A program made the position numbers and the translations under genes. From contig CALAJT010000006.1 of assembly GCA_937923145.1 (NCBI GenBank), forward strand, positions 1 to 64,000: 64,000 bases of DNA. Direction: 5' to 3'. The notes beneath the pieces were generated by a model. That model did not search any database and had not been told where the DNA came from. It was given only the letters and a program-made list of their open reading frames with translations. This DNA is from an uncultured Rubritalea sp. (lineage in GTDB: Bacteria; Verrucomicrobiota; Verrucomicrobiia; Verrucomicrobiales; Akkermansiaceae). Every line of letters starts with the position of its first letter. The stretch's first letter is position 1. This document shows, in pieces, positions 40,232-49,571 of the stretch.

Positions 40232-41098
40232 ATGAGTTGTAAAAAAGTAATTTATAAAGGAAGCATTTGTGCTCTCATTTTTTCTGCTGGTATAGTTTCT
40301 AACAGCTGCAGTCCGGCTAGTAATACTGCCGCCGCTGAAAAGCAGATTAAAGTAGGATACAAGAGCTCTAAGGATATTGTGTTTACTCCCGAAGCCTGGC
40401 CAGAAGATGTAAAAGGAGATCTATACCAGCCAAGAATAGTGGGGAAATCTCCCGTTGTTTTATTAGTACACGGTGGCGGATGGGCTGAGAATGATAACCG
40501 TTACCAGATGACTGGGATAGCTAAAACCTTAGCCAAAAGAGGCTACACGGTCTTCAATGTAACCTACAGATTAGCACCCCAATATAATTTTCCTGCACCA
40601 GTCGATGACCTATACCAAGCTATCAAATATCTGAAGAAAAATGAGCAAGTGCTGAATATAGATATGAATCGCCTAGGGGTCTTCGGCTACTCAGCTGGAG
40701 GACATCTCGCTGAATTAGTAGCTATGCGAGATATGCCTAATGGTGTGAAAATCAAAGCTGTCGTCGCTGGAGGAACACCACACTTTATGAGAGTCGACCC
40801 AGACTTCCACATGGTGAAAGCTCTCATCGGAAAATCATTCGATGAAGATCCAACACCTTATTACAAAGCGACCCCAGTAGATCAAGTGACGTCAAATTTC
40901 CCCCCAGTCTTTATCTACCACGGAGCTGAAGACCAACTCGTCCCTACTCTGCATGTGCACAAGTGGGTCAAGCGTCTAGAAGAGCTTAATGTGGAGTATG
41001 AACTCTACTGGGTGAAAGGTAGAGGTCACATTGGCACTTTCCTATTGCCAAGCCAGTCTATCAATAAGTCGATAGAGTTTTTCGATAAAAAGCTTTAG
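40232..41098 (+). CDS. alpha/beta-hydrolase lipoprotein (esterase/lipase-like)
   Basis: This 288-residue protein has a lipoprotein-type signal (lipobox SNSC near residue 26) and an esterase domain: oxyanion motif LLVHGGGWAEND, nucleophile elbow GVFGYSAGGH with catalytic Ser, Asp in YHGAEDQLVP, and His in GRGHIGTF. The family cleaves small ester substrates such as acyl esters. It starts 45 bases after the ChrR-like gene without a terminator between, so it may be part of the sigma operon and act on damaged or modified lipids, which is inference. Confidence 0.88.
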   Translation: MSCKKVIYKGSICALIFSAGIVSNSCSPASNTAAAEKQIKVGYKSSKDIVFTPEAWPEDVKGDLYQPRIVGKSPVVLLVHGGGWAENDNRYQMTGIAKTLAKRGYTVFNVTYRLAPQYNFPAPVDDLYQAIKYLKKNEQVLNIDMNRLGVFGYSAGGHLAELVAMRDMPNGVKIKAVVAGGTPHFMRVDPDFHMVKALIGKSFDEDPTPYYKATPVDQVTSNFPPVFIYHGAEDQLVPTLHVHKWVKRLEELNVEYELYWVKGRGHIGTFLLPSQSINKSIEFFDKKL

Positions 41099-41459
41099 AG
41101 TCTCCCCTTGATCGTCGCTTACTTTTGGAAGTAGTAGAGAAATAATATTTATCTTAATTCTCTGAATCATTAGAATATGAGACTATTTCCCAATTATTCT
41201 TGAGGTCTTGTTCTAACGTGCTTATCTACAAGGTGAAAAGGTGGAAATGCTTTAGTGTAGATCACAGATTTTGGCTTAAGCTTACTACGTCAATTTGTAA
41301 GTATGCGAATAGTAGGAACACGTTTTTAAAAGCAAATAACATCTATACTTTTGTTTGGAACTACTTAGAATTAAGCTTGTGTTATCTTAGTATTGTAGCT
41401 AAAAAGACTGTCCGCTAAGTGGGAATATTCAACTTAGCTATATATTCAAAACGTGACCC
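41099..41459. other. 361-base gap with no supported gene
   Basis: No RNA gene, terminator or conserved coding region is apparent. A 72-codon frame at 41200-41418 has unusual composition (many Cys, Trp, Lys, Tyr) and no family match, so I do not call it. A weak TTGTGT-N17-TAAAAA pair before ptsN may be its promoter. Confidence 0.5.
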
Positions 41460-41957
41460 ATGAAACTAGCTAGTTTACTAACAGAGCAGCAAATCATCCT
41501 TAATATGAAGGCTGATGAGCACTGGGCTGCGATTGTTGAACTTGTAGAAAGTCTCGATAAACAAGGGCTGCTGGTAGGTGAAGAGAAAGATGCAGTTCTT
41601 ATAGCCCTTCAGAAAAGAGAGGATCAGACTAGTACTGGAATCGGCTCTGGCGTAGCAATTCCTCACGCATTTTCAGATAAGATTGAGAATGTAGTCGCTA
41701 TGTTTGGACGTTCTGAAGAAGGCATCGAATTTGAAGCATTAGATAATGCACCTGTTAAATTCATTTTGCTCTTCATAGTGCCTAAAAAAGACTATCATCT
41801 GCACCTTCAGACACTGGCAGCTATTGCTAAAATGTTTAATAATTGCGAGATTAGAAAACAACTAGAGCAAGCTACTTCGGCTGCCAAGGTTCTAGAAATC
41901 CTAGACTCTAATCCATCTAGACCACAAGGTGGGCGGGTGACTCAGAGGCTATACTAA
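41460..41957 (+). CDS. PTS EIIA domain protein (PtsN-type)
   Basis: This 165-residue protein is a single EIIA domain of the fructose/nitrogen type: the phosphorylated His is in TGIGSGVAIPHAFSDKI, followed by VAMFGRSEEGIEFEALD and VKFILLFIVPKKDYHLHLQT. Single EIIA-Ntr proteins regulate potassium and nitrogen metabolism rather than carry sugar. No other PTS component is in the window. Notably, a KefC-type antiporter lies two genes away; EIIA-Ntr is known to affect K+ transport in other bacteria, so a link is possible but unproven. Confidence 0.88.
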   Translation: MKLASLLTEQQIILNMKADEHWAAIVELVESLDKQGLLVGEEKDAVLIALQKREDQTSTGIGSGVAIPHAFSDKIENVVAMFGRSEEGIEFEALDNAPVKFILLFIVPKKDYHLHLQTLAAIAKMFNNCEIRKQLEQATSAAKVLEILDSNPSRPQGGRVTQRLY

Positions 41958-42032
41958 AAGTAATAAGCTTCTTATTTATCAGATCTACTTTGATCAACTC
42001 TAATACTTCTCTGTACCCCAATATAAAATTTC

Positions 42033-43796
42033 ATGACTCTCCAAGCTAAGCTCCAATCTAAAATCGTTAGTGCGTTTCAATCACTAGGTCTCGAACTACC
42101 TGAAGGATTTAACCCAGAAGTAGCGATCTCTACGGACGTCCGCCATGGTGACTATCAAGCAAATGCAGCCATGGCACTAGCCAAGCGCATGAGAATGAAC
42201 CCACGTGAACTGGCTACCCAGGTAGTCGATGCTCTCCATAGTGAAGGTGTAGATGAGCTAGCGACACTGGAAATAGCTGGGCCTGGATTTATCAACTTCC
42301 GTATCCTCAAGTCTGCTTGGTCAGAGAAAGTAGAAAGCCTCCTCAGAGATGAGCGTCATGGTGTGCTGGCTGCTGATTCTCCAGAGAATATAGTCGTAGA
42401 TTTTTCCGCTCCGAATGTGGCTAAGCCGATGCACGTAGGACACATTCGGTCTACGATCATTGGTGACTCACTATCGCGAATTTCTAGATTCTTAGGGCAC
42501 AATGTTATTACTGATAATCATATAGGTGACTGGGGCACTCAGTTCGGTATGGTCATCTACGGTTGGAAAAACCTTATCAATAAAGATGCTCTAAAAGCAG
42601 ATCCTCTGCAAGAACTACTCCGCATCTATCGTGAGGTTAATAAACTCTGCAAAGTAGATGAAACCATACTTGAAACTTGTAAAGGTGAGCTCGTAAAACT
42701 TCAGCAAGGTGACGCCACCAATCTGGAAATCTGGAACGAGTGCGTAGACGTGTCTAAATTAGGTCTCAATGCAATCTACGACCGTCTTGATGTAAGTTTC
42801 GATCACTGGCTCGGCGAAAGCTTTTACAACGGTCAGCTAGCTCCTTTAACAGCAACTCTTGAAGCTACTGGTGACGCCAGTCTAAGCGATGGCGCACTCT
42901 GCGTATTTTCTAATAACGAGCTCCCTCCTAAGCAAGACCCGTTTAAAGAAAAGCGTGATGGTGAGTGGTCGGATCTTCCGATGATTGTTCGTAAAGCTGA
43001 TGGCGCATCGAACTACGCTACTACAGACATTGCCACGGTAGACTATCGTCTTAATGAATGGAATGCAGATAAGATCTGGTATGTGGTAGACGCCCGTCAG
43101 GCGCTACACTTCCGCCAGTTATTTGATATATCTCAACGTCGTGGCTGTAAGGCTGAACTCACACACGTGACCTTCGGAACTATCTTAGGTAAAGACGGAA
43201 AGCCTCTGAAGACACGTGATGGCGACCTGCCTCAGCTCGCGAATGTGCTTAACGATGCAGTTGAGCAATCTAGAAAAGTCATTGAAGAAAAAAGTTCAGA
43301 TCTTCCAGCTGATGAAAAGGAACAACTAGCGGAGGCTATCGGTGTAGGCTCAGTGAAATTCACCGAACTATCGCATAACCGCAACTCCGACTACGTCTTT
43401 GATCTAGAGAAGATGGTAGCCCTCCAGGGTGACACTGCGCCATATTTACAATACAGTAATGTTCGCTGTAAATCCATCTTCAGAAAGCTAGAAGAAACAG
43501 TAGATTTCTCTTCTATCAAACCAGAGATAGAAGAAGAAGGGGAGATCAACCTCAGTCGCATGCTCTCACGCTACGGAGAAATCTTACCAAATGTGCTAGA
43601 TGATCTTCGCCCTAACATCTTAGCTAACTACCTCATCGAACTAGCCCGAAGCTTCCATAGCTTTTTCGAAGCCTGCCCAGTGATCCAGAGCCAAGGTAAT
43701 ACTCGTCTCACGCGCCTGGCTCTCTGCGAACTCACCAGCAGAATACTCTCACACGGTCTCAGTCTCTTAGGTATTAAAACACCTAACAGAATGTAA
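42033..43796 (+). CDS. argS: arginyl-tRNA synthetase
   Basis: The 587-residue class I synthetase has the N-terminal tRNA-binding Add-1 domain (about 1-115), the HIGH-type motif in FSAPNVAKPMHVGHIRSTII, and VDFSAPN just before it. It also has NHIGDWGTQFGM, YATTDIATVDYR, and the KMSKS-equivalent GKDGKPLKTRDGD, as usual in many ArgRS. The C-terminal DALR domain contains LQYSNVRCKSIFRK. It converges on the antiporter gene with an 11-base gap. Confidence 0.96.
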   Translation: MTLQAKLQSKIVSAFQSLGLELPEGFNPEVAISTDVRHGDYQANAAMALAKRMRMNPRELATQVVDALHSEGVDELATLEIAGPGFINFRILKSAWSEKVESLLRDERHGVLAADSPENIVVDFSAPNVAKPMHVGHIRSTIIGDSLSRISRFLGHNVITDNHIGDWGTQFGMVIYGWKNLINKDALKADPLQELLRIYREVNKLCKVDETILETCKGELVKLQQGDATNLEIWNECVDVSKLGLNAIYDRLDVSFDHWLGESFYNGQLAPLTATLEATGDASLSDGALCVFSNNELPPKQDPFKEKRDGEWSDLPMIVRKADGASNYATTDIATVDYRLNEWNADKIWYVVDARQALHFRQLFDISQRRGCKAELTHVTFGTILGKDGKPLKTRDGDLPQLANVLNDAVEQSRKVIEEKSSDLPADEKEQLAEAIGVGSVKFTELSHNRNSDYVFDLEKMVALQGDTAPYLQYSNVRCKSIFRKLEETVDFSSIKPEIEEEGEINLSRMLSRYGEILPNVLDDLRPNILANYLIELARSFHSFFEACPVIQSQGNTRLTRLALCELTSRILSHGLSLLGIKTPNRM

Positions 43797-43807
43797 TAGA
43801 CTTGAGA

Positions 43808-45520
43808 CTAGATCCAGCTCTCGTCAAATTCAGTAGAGTAGCATTTCATCACCGACTTGATCATCGCTCTACCACTCTGCTCTTCATCAAGAAGAATATG
43901 GTTTATGCCTGCTTTTTCGTAGGCGTGTAGGTCAGCCTTAAATTTACATCTGGCATACATTAGGATATCAGGTTTCTTCTCTCTAGCTAGACCAGCAGCT
44001 GCTACTGCTAGATCTTTATCTGGGAATGTCAGAGCGATCCCACGCGCCTTTTTAATAGCAACTAGATCGAGAGATTCAGGATCTTTTGCATCACCGAAAA
44101 GCGCCATGTGACCAGTAGCGATAAGATGCTTCACTGTCTTCGGGTTTAGCTCCAAGATGACGACTGGGATATGGTGAGCCTCTAGATTGTGGTGCAGATT
44201 TTGTCCCACAGGACCATAGCCACAGATGATCACATGTTCCTCTAAGTGGCTGATCTGATCTTGGATAGAGAGCGAGCGTTCATGGGCAGATTTAATCTCA
44301 TGTTTACGGTGTCTCACTCTATCGGAAAATGGAAGCATGAGCTTCATGAGGCTAGGTACAACACTCATACTGAGCGCAGTACTGGCTAGGATGATTTGCT
44401 CCCAGTTGTTAGTGAAAAACTCAAAGTCCATTGCGCGGTTTAGAATGACAATAGAGAACTCACCTGTGCTACATAGTGCTGCACTCACGATCATTGCGCG
44501 TCCAGTCTGGAGACCTGCTAGTCTGGCTGAAAAAATAACTACCAAGCCTTTAAGTAGAATCAAGCCCAGTGAAATAATCGATATAATCAGCCAGTTATCC
44601 ATCACGACACTGAGGTCTATCAATAGACCCACAGAGACGAAGAAGATGGTAAGGAATAGGTCCTTAAATGGGAGGACATCAGACAACACACGGTGAGAAT
44701 AAATAGACTCACTCACTACCACACCAGCAGCAAAAGCACCTAATGCGGGACTTAGACCGAGCACTCCACTCACCATAGCCACTGCAGCACACAGTCCTAT
44801 GACAGTTACAGTAAACAGCTCTCTACTATTAGTCTGTGCCACAGCATCAAGTATCTGCGGAAGACCGTATTTACTAATAACCAACATTCCAACAGTGAAT
44901 GAAATTCCTTTGAACAATGCTCCTGTTAGACTCACACTATCACCACCCGAACTACTAGTTATAGCAGGGACTAGAATCATAAATAAAATTGCCGCAAGAT
45001 CCTGAAAAATAGCTATCCCCAGAGTTGTTTTACCCTGTGGACTTTCTGGCAAACCTAGATCCTGAAAGGTCTTCAAGCTTACCGCGGTAGAGGAAAGACT
45101 CACCATGAACCCTAGGATAAGCGACATTTCCCAACTAAGATTAAATGCTAGTCCGAGTAACACAGTCACCAAGAGACAAAGTATCACCTGCACACCTCCA
45201 CCCATAAGAAACGCTCGCTTCAGAGCCTTAAGTTCACCAATAGAAAATTCAATACCAATCGTGAATAGTAGTAAGACGATACCTACCTCAGACAAGGAAT
45301 GAACTAGACCTACATCAGCAACTCCAGCCCACTCCAGCGCACCACTATTAGAGAGAATTAGTCCGCATAAAAAATATCCTACGAGTAACGACTGCCTAAA
45401 ACGACTAAACAGCAAAGACACCACCACTACCGAACTGAGTACTAGGGTAAGAAGTGTGAAAAACGGAGGTACTGCAACTCCAGCGGCAAGAGTATGAAGA
45501 AGATTCTCGAAATAAGTCAT
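43808..45520 (-). CDS. CPA2-family cation:proton antiporter with TrkA-N domain (KefC/YbaL-like)
   Basis: About 12-13 membrane spans (residues 15-395) form the Na+/H+-exchanger fold with motifs LLLFTIGIEFSIGELKALKR and FQDLAAILFMILVPAI (the QD pair typical of CPA2). A cytoplasmic Rossmann TrkA-N domain follows: HVIICGYGPVGQNLHHNLEA. The C-terminal TrkA-C part is missing. I chose the ATG at 45520 (570 residues); one 4 codons upstream is possible. Substrate is likely K+ or Na+ against protons. It stands alone, with the GH20 gene upstream on the same strand but 290 bases away. Confidence 0.9.
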   Translation of the reverse strand: MTYFENLLHTLAAGVAVPPFFTLLTLVLSSVVVVSLLFSRFRQSLLVGYFLCGLILSNSGALEWAGVADVGLVHSLSEVGIVLLLFTIGIEFSIGELKALKRAFLMGGGVQVILCLLVTVLLGLAFNLSWEMSLILGFMVSLSSTAVSLKTFQDLGLPESPQGKTTLGIAIFQDLAAILFMILVPAITSSSGGDSVSLTGALFKGISFTVGMLVISKYGLPQILDAVAQTNSRELFTVTVIGLCAAVAMVSGVLGLSPALGAFAAGVVVSESIYSHRVLSDVLPFKDLFLTIFFVSVGLLIDLSVVMDNWLIISIISLGLILLKGLVVIFSARLAGLQTGRAMIVSAALCSTGEFSIVILNRAMDFEFFTNNWEQIILASTALSMSVVPSLMKLMLPFSDRVRHRKHEIKSAHERSLSIQDQISHLEEHVIICGYGPVGQNLHHNLEAHHIPVVILELNPKTVKHLIATGHMALFGDAKDPESLDLVAIKKARGIALTFPDKDLAVAAAGLAREKKPDILMYARCKFKADLHAYEKAGINHILLDEEQSGRAMIKSVMKCYSTEFDESWI

Positions 45521-45806
45521 GTGGATGAACAATACTTAATCGGTTTTAATAAGAAGATCAAGAAAGCAACTCTCCAAATATTGTCTCATAGGAACTCAGT
45601 GTTTTGATTAAATTGATGTATTAGAAATTCTAATGATCTGCTCATGGCTTCTCATAGATAAATAGGAATGTTAAATACACTAACAGCTTTATCTGTTAGG
45701 AAAGGAACTGATGTGTCCATGAGTCCCATATAAATTACTAGAATTACCACGATATTTGGTTTCTGCCGCGATGAATATCTAAGCTCTTTAACCTGCCAGA
45801 TATTAA

Positions 45807-48326
45807 TTAAGGATTAATCAACGGGTCGCGAATGATTACCCACCCTTCTTGGTCAGCAGTAGCGGTGACTCGGAGTGCTTTTATTTTTTGAGGTTTACCG
45901 AATATTATCACTCCTTCACCTTGAGTGATGGGGACTCCAGATAGCCATGTAGTGCCATCAGTTGAGTATTCTAATGTACCAGTTTTTAAAATGTCATCAT
46001 CAGAGCCTGGTTTGCCAGTAGGTAGGATGATTTTATTTGTGTTAAAGGCTGTGGTGAATCTCAGTGTCCAAGTATCACCTTTAAAGATCTTACGGTTCGA
46101 GTGGAAATAAGTCTCGGGCATGTAATCTGATAGATTACCAGTGTTTCTATTCATATAGTGAGTGACATTAGTTAGCACTGAGAATGGAGGCTCTTGATAC
46201 TCTGATTTATCAAACATGACGTTTCCCTGTGAGTCATTTCCATTGATGCCGCTGACTACTATATTTACCTTATATTTTAAATTTGGATTAGTGCCGAGTA
46301 GGTTGAACTTTAGCCTAGTGATTTGATTTTCAAAGAGGAGATTGTTAGAGAAGGGCTTTGCAAAATATTTAAAGCTTCCTTGTGAAATATAGGCTGAGTG
46401 GATCTTCAGATTATGAGCTCCTTTTATCCGCTGGAGATCTGCGAACCATATACCATCAGAATCTATCGTTACAGGATAGCTGAGTAAGGTTGGCTTTAGG
46501 GTTGAAATATTGGCTTCTGTCCATTCTCCCAAGGGTAGTCGAATCGCACCACCTTCTATTTTCGAGAGCCTACCGTTATTAGTGAGCGTTCTAAATTTTA
46601 GAGTCTTTAGCTGCTCTACAGAAAAAGTTTCTCCTCTGTAAATGGTCGACTCAGTAGTGGGTTCTGATCCATCAATAGTATAAACCGTAGTGCTTACAGA
46701 GTATGCCGGCTGGATAGAGATACCTCCACGATTTAGCACTCCCATGGGAGGCTTAACTCTGTATTTCACATCTAAGGTGTCTAGGTAGGATAGATGGAGA
46801 CCTAGGCGTTGGTAGAAGTCTGACCAGAGACGCTGATTTTGATCTGTCCAGCCTACCTCTGCTGTGGCGCTAGCTCTCGGCCAGAATTTATAATCTGCCT
46901 CATCAGGAGTGATTACATATTCAGTCCAGAGATTGCATTGCACACCTTTGATAAATTTCTGCTGTGAGCTAGTAAGCTTTCCAGTCATGAGGGGGTCCCA
47001 GTTATAAGCTCTCTCCGTGTCTAAAACTCCTGACGTCAAAGGGCCAGTCTCACTGTGACCGGGGTATAGCTTATCAAGATAGCAATGTCGGGCTGGAGCC
47101 ATTACCGTAGGGTGTCCTTTTCTGGCAGCATCTAGACCAGTTTCTACAGAGTTCCGTGCCATGATAGCGGTATTTTTAGAAAGTCTACCACCACGCATGA
47201 TTTCATTCCAGCCCATCATCTCTTTGCCGTGTTTTTTGATAATACCTTCGAGGCTGAGATTGAAATACACCTGTAGGTCAGAGACGTTTTTCATCCCTTT
47301 TTTCTGCATGAATGCTCTATGCTCAGGAGATTTTTTCCATATATTATGGTCTATCTCATGACCTCCAATATGGATATATTGATTGGGGAAAAGTGATGCT
47401 ACTTCTTCGATTATTTTATCGAGCATGAGGTAGTTTTCCTCACGCACTACAGAGATTACATTTTTTACAACTTCTTTGCCCTCATCAGAAGTCAGTCTCA
47501 CATCAGGATATGCTGTGCAGAGTGCTAAACTATGACCGGGAAGATTTATTTCAGGGATAATTGTGATGTGTCTTTCCGCTGCATAAGCCACGATTTCTTT
47601 AATATCTTCTTGTGTGTAGAAGCCTCCATATTTTGGATTGTCTTGGTCTTTTACTATTTGATCGCGTTCTGGAGTTCGCATCTCAGTATCTTCACCATGC
47701 CAGGCTCCAACAGTAGTGAGTTTAGGGTAGCTTTTGATTTGGATTCTCCAGCCTTCATCGTCTGTTAGATGCCAGTGAAACACATTCATCTTGTGAGCAG
47801 CCATTGTATCTAACAGATGCTTCACGTAATCTTTACCATAGAAGTGACGAGCCTCATCTAGCATAAGTCCACGCGATGCAAAACGTGGTGAATCTTTTAT
47901 GATGCAGCTATCAATACTCCAATTAGTTGCATTAGACCTAATCATCTGTAGTAGAGTCTGAGTAGCATAGAATGCACCGATTTCACTGTTACTAGTGACA
48001 GTGATTCGACCTCCGTTAACATTGATAGTGTAAGATTGGTCGTTGGCAACATCTCCTGTTTTTTTGAATACAAGGTTAGGTGAATCTGCTCCTATTACTG
48101 ATGGAATATTGAACTGTCGATTTAGGGACTTGCTGAAGATACGTGTAAATGCTTCTGAGAAAGCTGGGTCACTCTGAATCTGTAGCGAATCAAAAACTAC
48201 AGCTGGAGTATTCATACTACTGTAGTTGTTCGTCTTCGGGATTAAAGGGGGCTGTGAAGGCGGAGCTGGAAATGCTGTAGCAGTACTAATTAATAAAGTC
48301 AGAGTTAGGGCGCAGATAGATTTCAT
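45807..48326 (-). CDS. family 20 beta-N-acetylhexosaminidase with altered catalytic pair
   Basis: This 839-residue exported protein has a signal peptide (MKSICALTLTLLISTATA), an N-terminal GH20b-like domain (about 30-150), and a GH20 barrel starting SRGLMLDEARHFYGKDYVKH, then HWHLTDDEGWRIQIK. A chitobiase-C-type sheet (VYTIDGSEPTTES) and a C-terminal beta domain (about 690-839) resembling F5/8 type C complete it. In GH20 the catalytic pair is Asp-Glu in HIGGDE; here the motif reads HIGGHE, with His323 (codon CAT) before Glu324. It probably binds or cuts GlcNAc or GalNAc glycans such as chitin or mucin, but with changed activity. Confidence 0.9.
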   Translation of the reverse strand: MKSICALTLTLLISTATAFPAPPSQPPLIPKTNNYSSMNTPAVVFDSLQIQSDPAFSEAFTRIFSKSLNRQFNIPSVIGADSPNLVFKKTGDVANDQSYTINVNGGRITVTSNSEIGAFYATQTLLQMIRSNATNWSIDSCIIKDSPRFASRGLMLDEARHFYGKDYVKHLLDTMAAHKMNVFHWHLTDDEGWRIQIKSYPKLTTVGAWHGEDTEMRTPERDQIVKDQDNPKYGGFYTQEDIKEIVAYAAERHITIIPEINLPGHSLALCTAYPDVRLTSDEGKEVVKNVISVVREENYLMLDKIIEEVASLFPNQYIHIGGHEIDHNIWKKSPEHRAFMQKKGMKNVSDLQVYFNLSLEGIIKKHGKEMMGWNEIMRGGRLSKNTAIMARNSVETGLDAARKGHPTVMAPARHCYLDKLYPGHSETGPLTSGVLDTERAYNWDPLMTGKLTSSQQKFIKGVQCNLWTEYVITPDEADYKFWPRASATAEVGWTDQNQRLWSDFYQRLGLHLSYLDTLDVKYRVKPPMGVLNRGGISIQPAYSVSTTVYTIDGSEPTTESTIYRGETFSVEQLKTLKFRTLTNNGRLSKIEGGAIRLPLGEWTEANISTLKPTLLSYPVTIDSDGIWFADLQRIKGAHNLKIHSAYISQGSFKYFAKPFSNNLLFENQITRLKFNLLGTNPNLKYKVNIVVSGINGNDSQGNVMFDKSEYQEPPFSVLTNVTHYMNRNTGNLSDYMPETYFHSNRKIFKGDTWTLRFTTAFNTNKIILPTGKPGSDDDILKTGTLEYSTDGTTWLSGVPITQGEGVIIFGKPQKIKALRVTATADQEGWVIIRDPLINP

Positions 48327-48495
48327 AAAAGTAGATGAGATAGAATAGTACTTATGATCATCTTCTACGAGAATGGGGTCAAGAGGAAAAGAATCAGCCG
48401 GATATTAAATCATGCTTCTATGTGGTGTATGAGCATCTATTTCTAGATCCTATCTTTCTACTGGCGAAAGCAGAATTAGCCATTAGCGTGTGGCT

Positions 48496-49518
48496 ATGGA
48501 AAAAAGAAGATTAGGTAAAAGTGGTATGGTGGTGAGCGTGATAGGGCTTGGGACGATGACCTTCGGCACTCAAGCAGATAAGGAAGAAAGCTACAAAATC
48601 ATGGATGCCGCAGTAGAAGGTGGGATAGATTTCTTTGACGCTGCAGAGCTCTATCCTATACCAGCAAGTAAGGAACTAGCTGGTCTAACAGAAGAGTGGA
48701 TAGGTAGCTGGATACGTGATCAGGGGATTAAGCGTGAGTCCCTCATACTAGCCAGTAAAGTAGCTGGACCTGCACACGGATGGTTTAATCCTCCTGTTAG
48801 ATCTGACAAGTCAGCGGTAGATGGATTCACTATCCGCCGAGCACTTGAGGGGAGTCTGAAGCGCATGAAGACTGACTACATAGACCTCTATCAAGTTCAT
48901 TGGCCAGATAGCGGGATGCGTGCGTTGGATGCTATTGAAACACTAGATAATCTCGTCCGTGAAGGCAAAATCCGTGCTTATGGAGTATCTAATGAAACAT
49001 GCTACGGTCTCATGAAGTGGCTCTCAGCGGCGGATGCAGAGGGATTAAAAAGAGCGGATACCATTCAGAATAATTTCTCAGTAAACAACCGCCGATTCGA
49101 AGATGAACTAGGTGCTTGTTGTCTAGGCGAAGGCGTTAGTTCGCTGCCTTATTCACCTCTTGGTGGCGGAGTTCTGGCTGGTAAATACGGCAAAGGCGCT
49201 ACACCTAAAGGAGCTAGATTTTCAGAGTATTTAAAGGGTAATGAGCGGCAACTTCTGATGGCATCAAGATTCGTCAATGAGAATACTCTCGCTAACACCG
49301 AAGCTATTCACACTATTGCTGAGCGCGAGGGGATAGACCCAGTTACCTTTGCTATCGCATGGAGTAAGCAGCATGAATTCGTAGCTTCCACACTGATAGG
49401 AGTCAGTAAACTGGATCAATTAGCTGCTCACATTGCCGCTGCGGAAGTGACCATCAGCTCTGAGGTGATGAAGGAAATCGATGAGCTAAATAAATTAAAT
49501 CTTTATCCTATGGGTTAG
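48496..49518 (+). CDS. aldo/keto reductase (Tas-like)
   Basis: This 340-residue TIM-barrel NADPH oxidoreductase matches E. coli Tas by DAAELYPIPASKELAGLTEE and LILASKVAGPAHG. Catalytic Asp and Tyr are in FFDAAELY, Lys in ASKVAG, and His in YQVHWPD. The NADPH site GVSKLDQLAAHIAAAE is near the end. I chose the ATG at 48496; a GTG 2 codons earlier is possible. The role of Tas-type reductases is poorly defined (carbonyl detoxification). It is divergent from the GH20 gene, and the channel gene follows after 53 bases. Confidence 0.92.
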   Translation: MEKRRLGKSGMVVSVIGLGTMTFGTQADKEESYKIMDAAVEGGIDFFDAAELYPIPASKELAGLTEEWIGSWIRDQGIKRESLILASKVAGPAHGWFNPPVRSDKSAVDGFTIRRALEGSLKRMKTDYIDLYQVHWPDSGMRALDAIETLDNLVREGKIRAYGVSNETCYGLMKWLSAADAEGLKRADTIQNNFSVNNRRFEDELGACCLGEGVSSLPYSPLGGGVLAGKYGKGATPKGARFSEYLKGNERQLLMASRFVNENTLANTEAIHTIAEREGIDPVTFAIAWSKQHEFVASTLIGVSKLDQLAAHIAAAEVTISSEVMKEIDELNKLNLYPMG

Positions 49519-49571
49519 TGATCTCTAAAGAGAGTATTTTAAATCTTACGGAAGTGTGCTAGTGGTGAGGC

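Noticed and set aside
41200-41418. 72-codon open frame before ptsN
   Set aside because: Composition is unlike the neighbours (many Cys, Trp, Tyr, Lys), no family match, and the region otherwise looks like non-coding AT-rich DNA.
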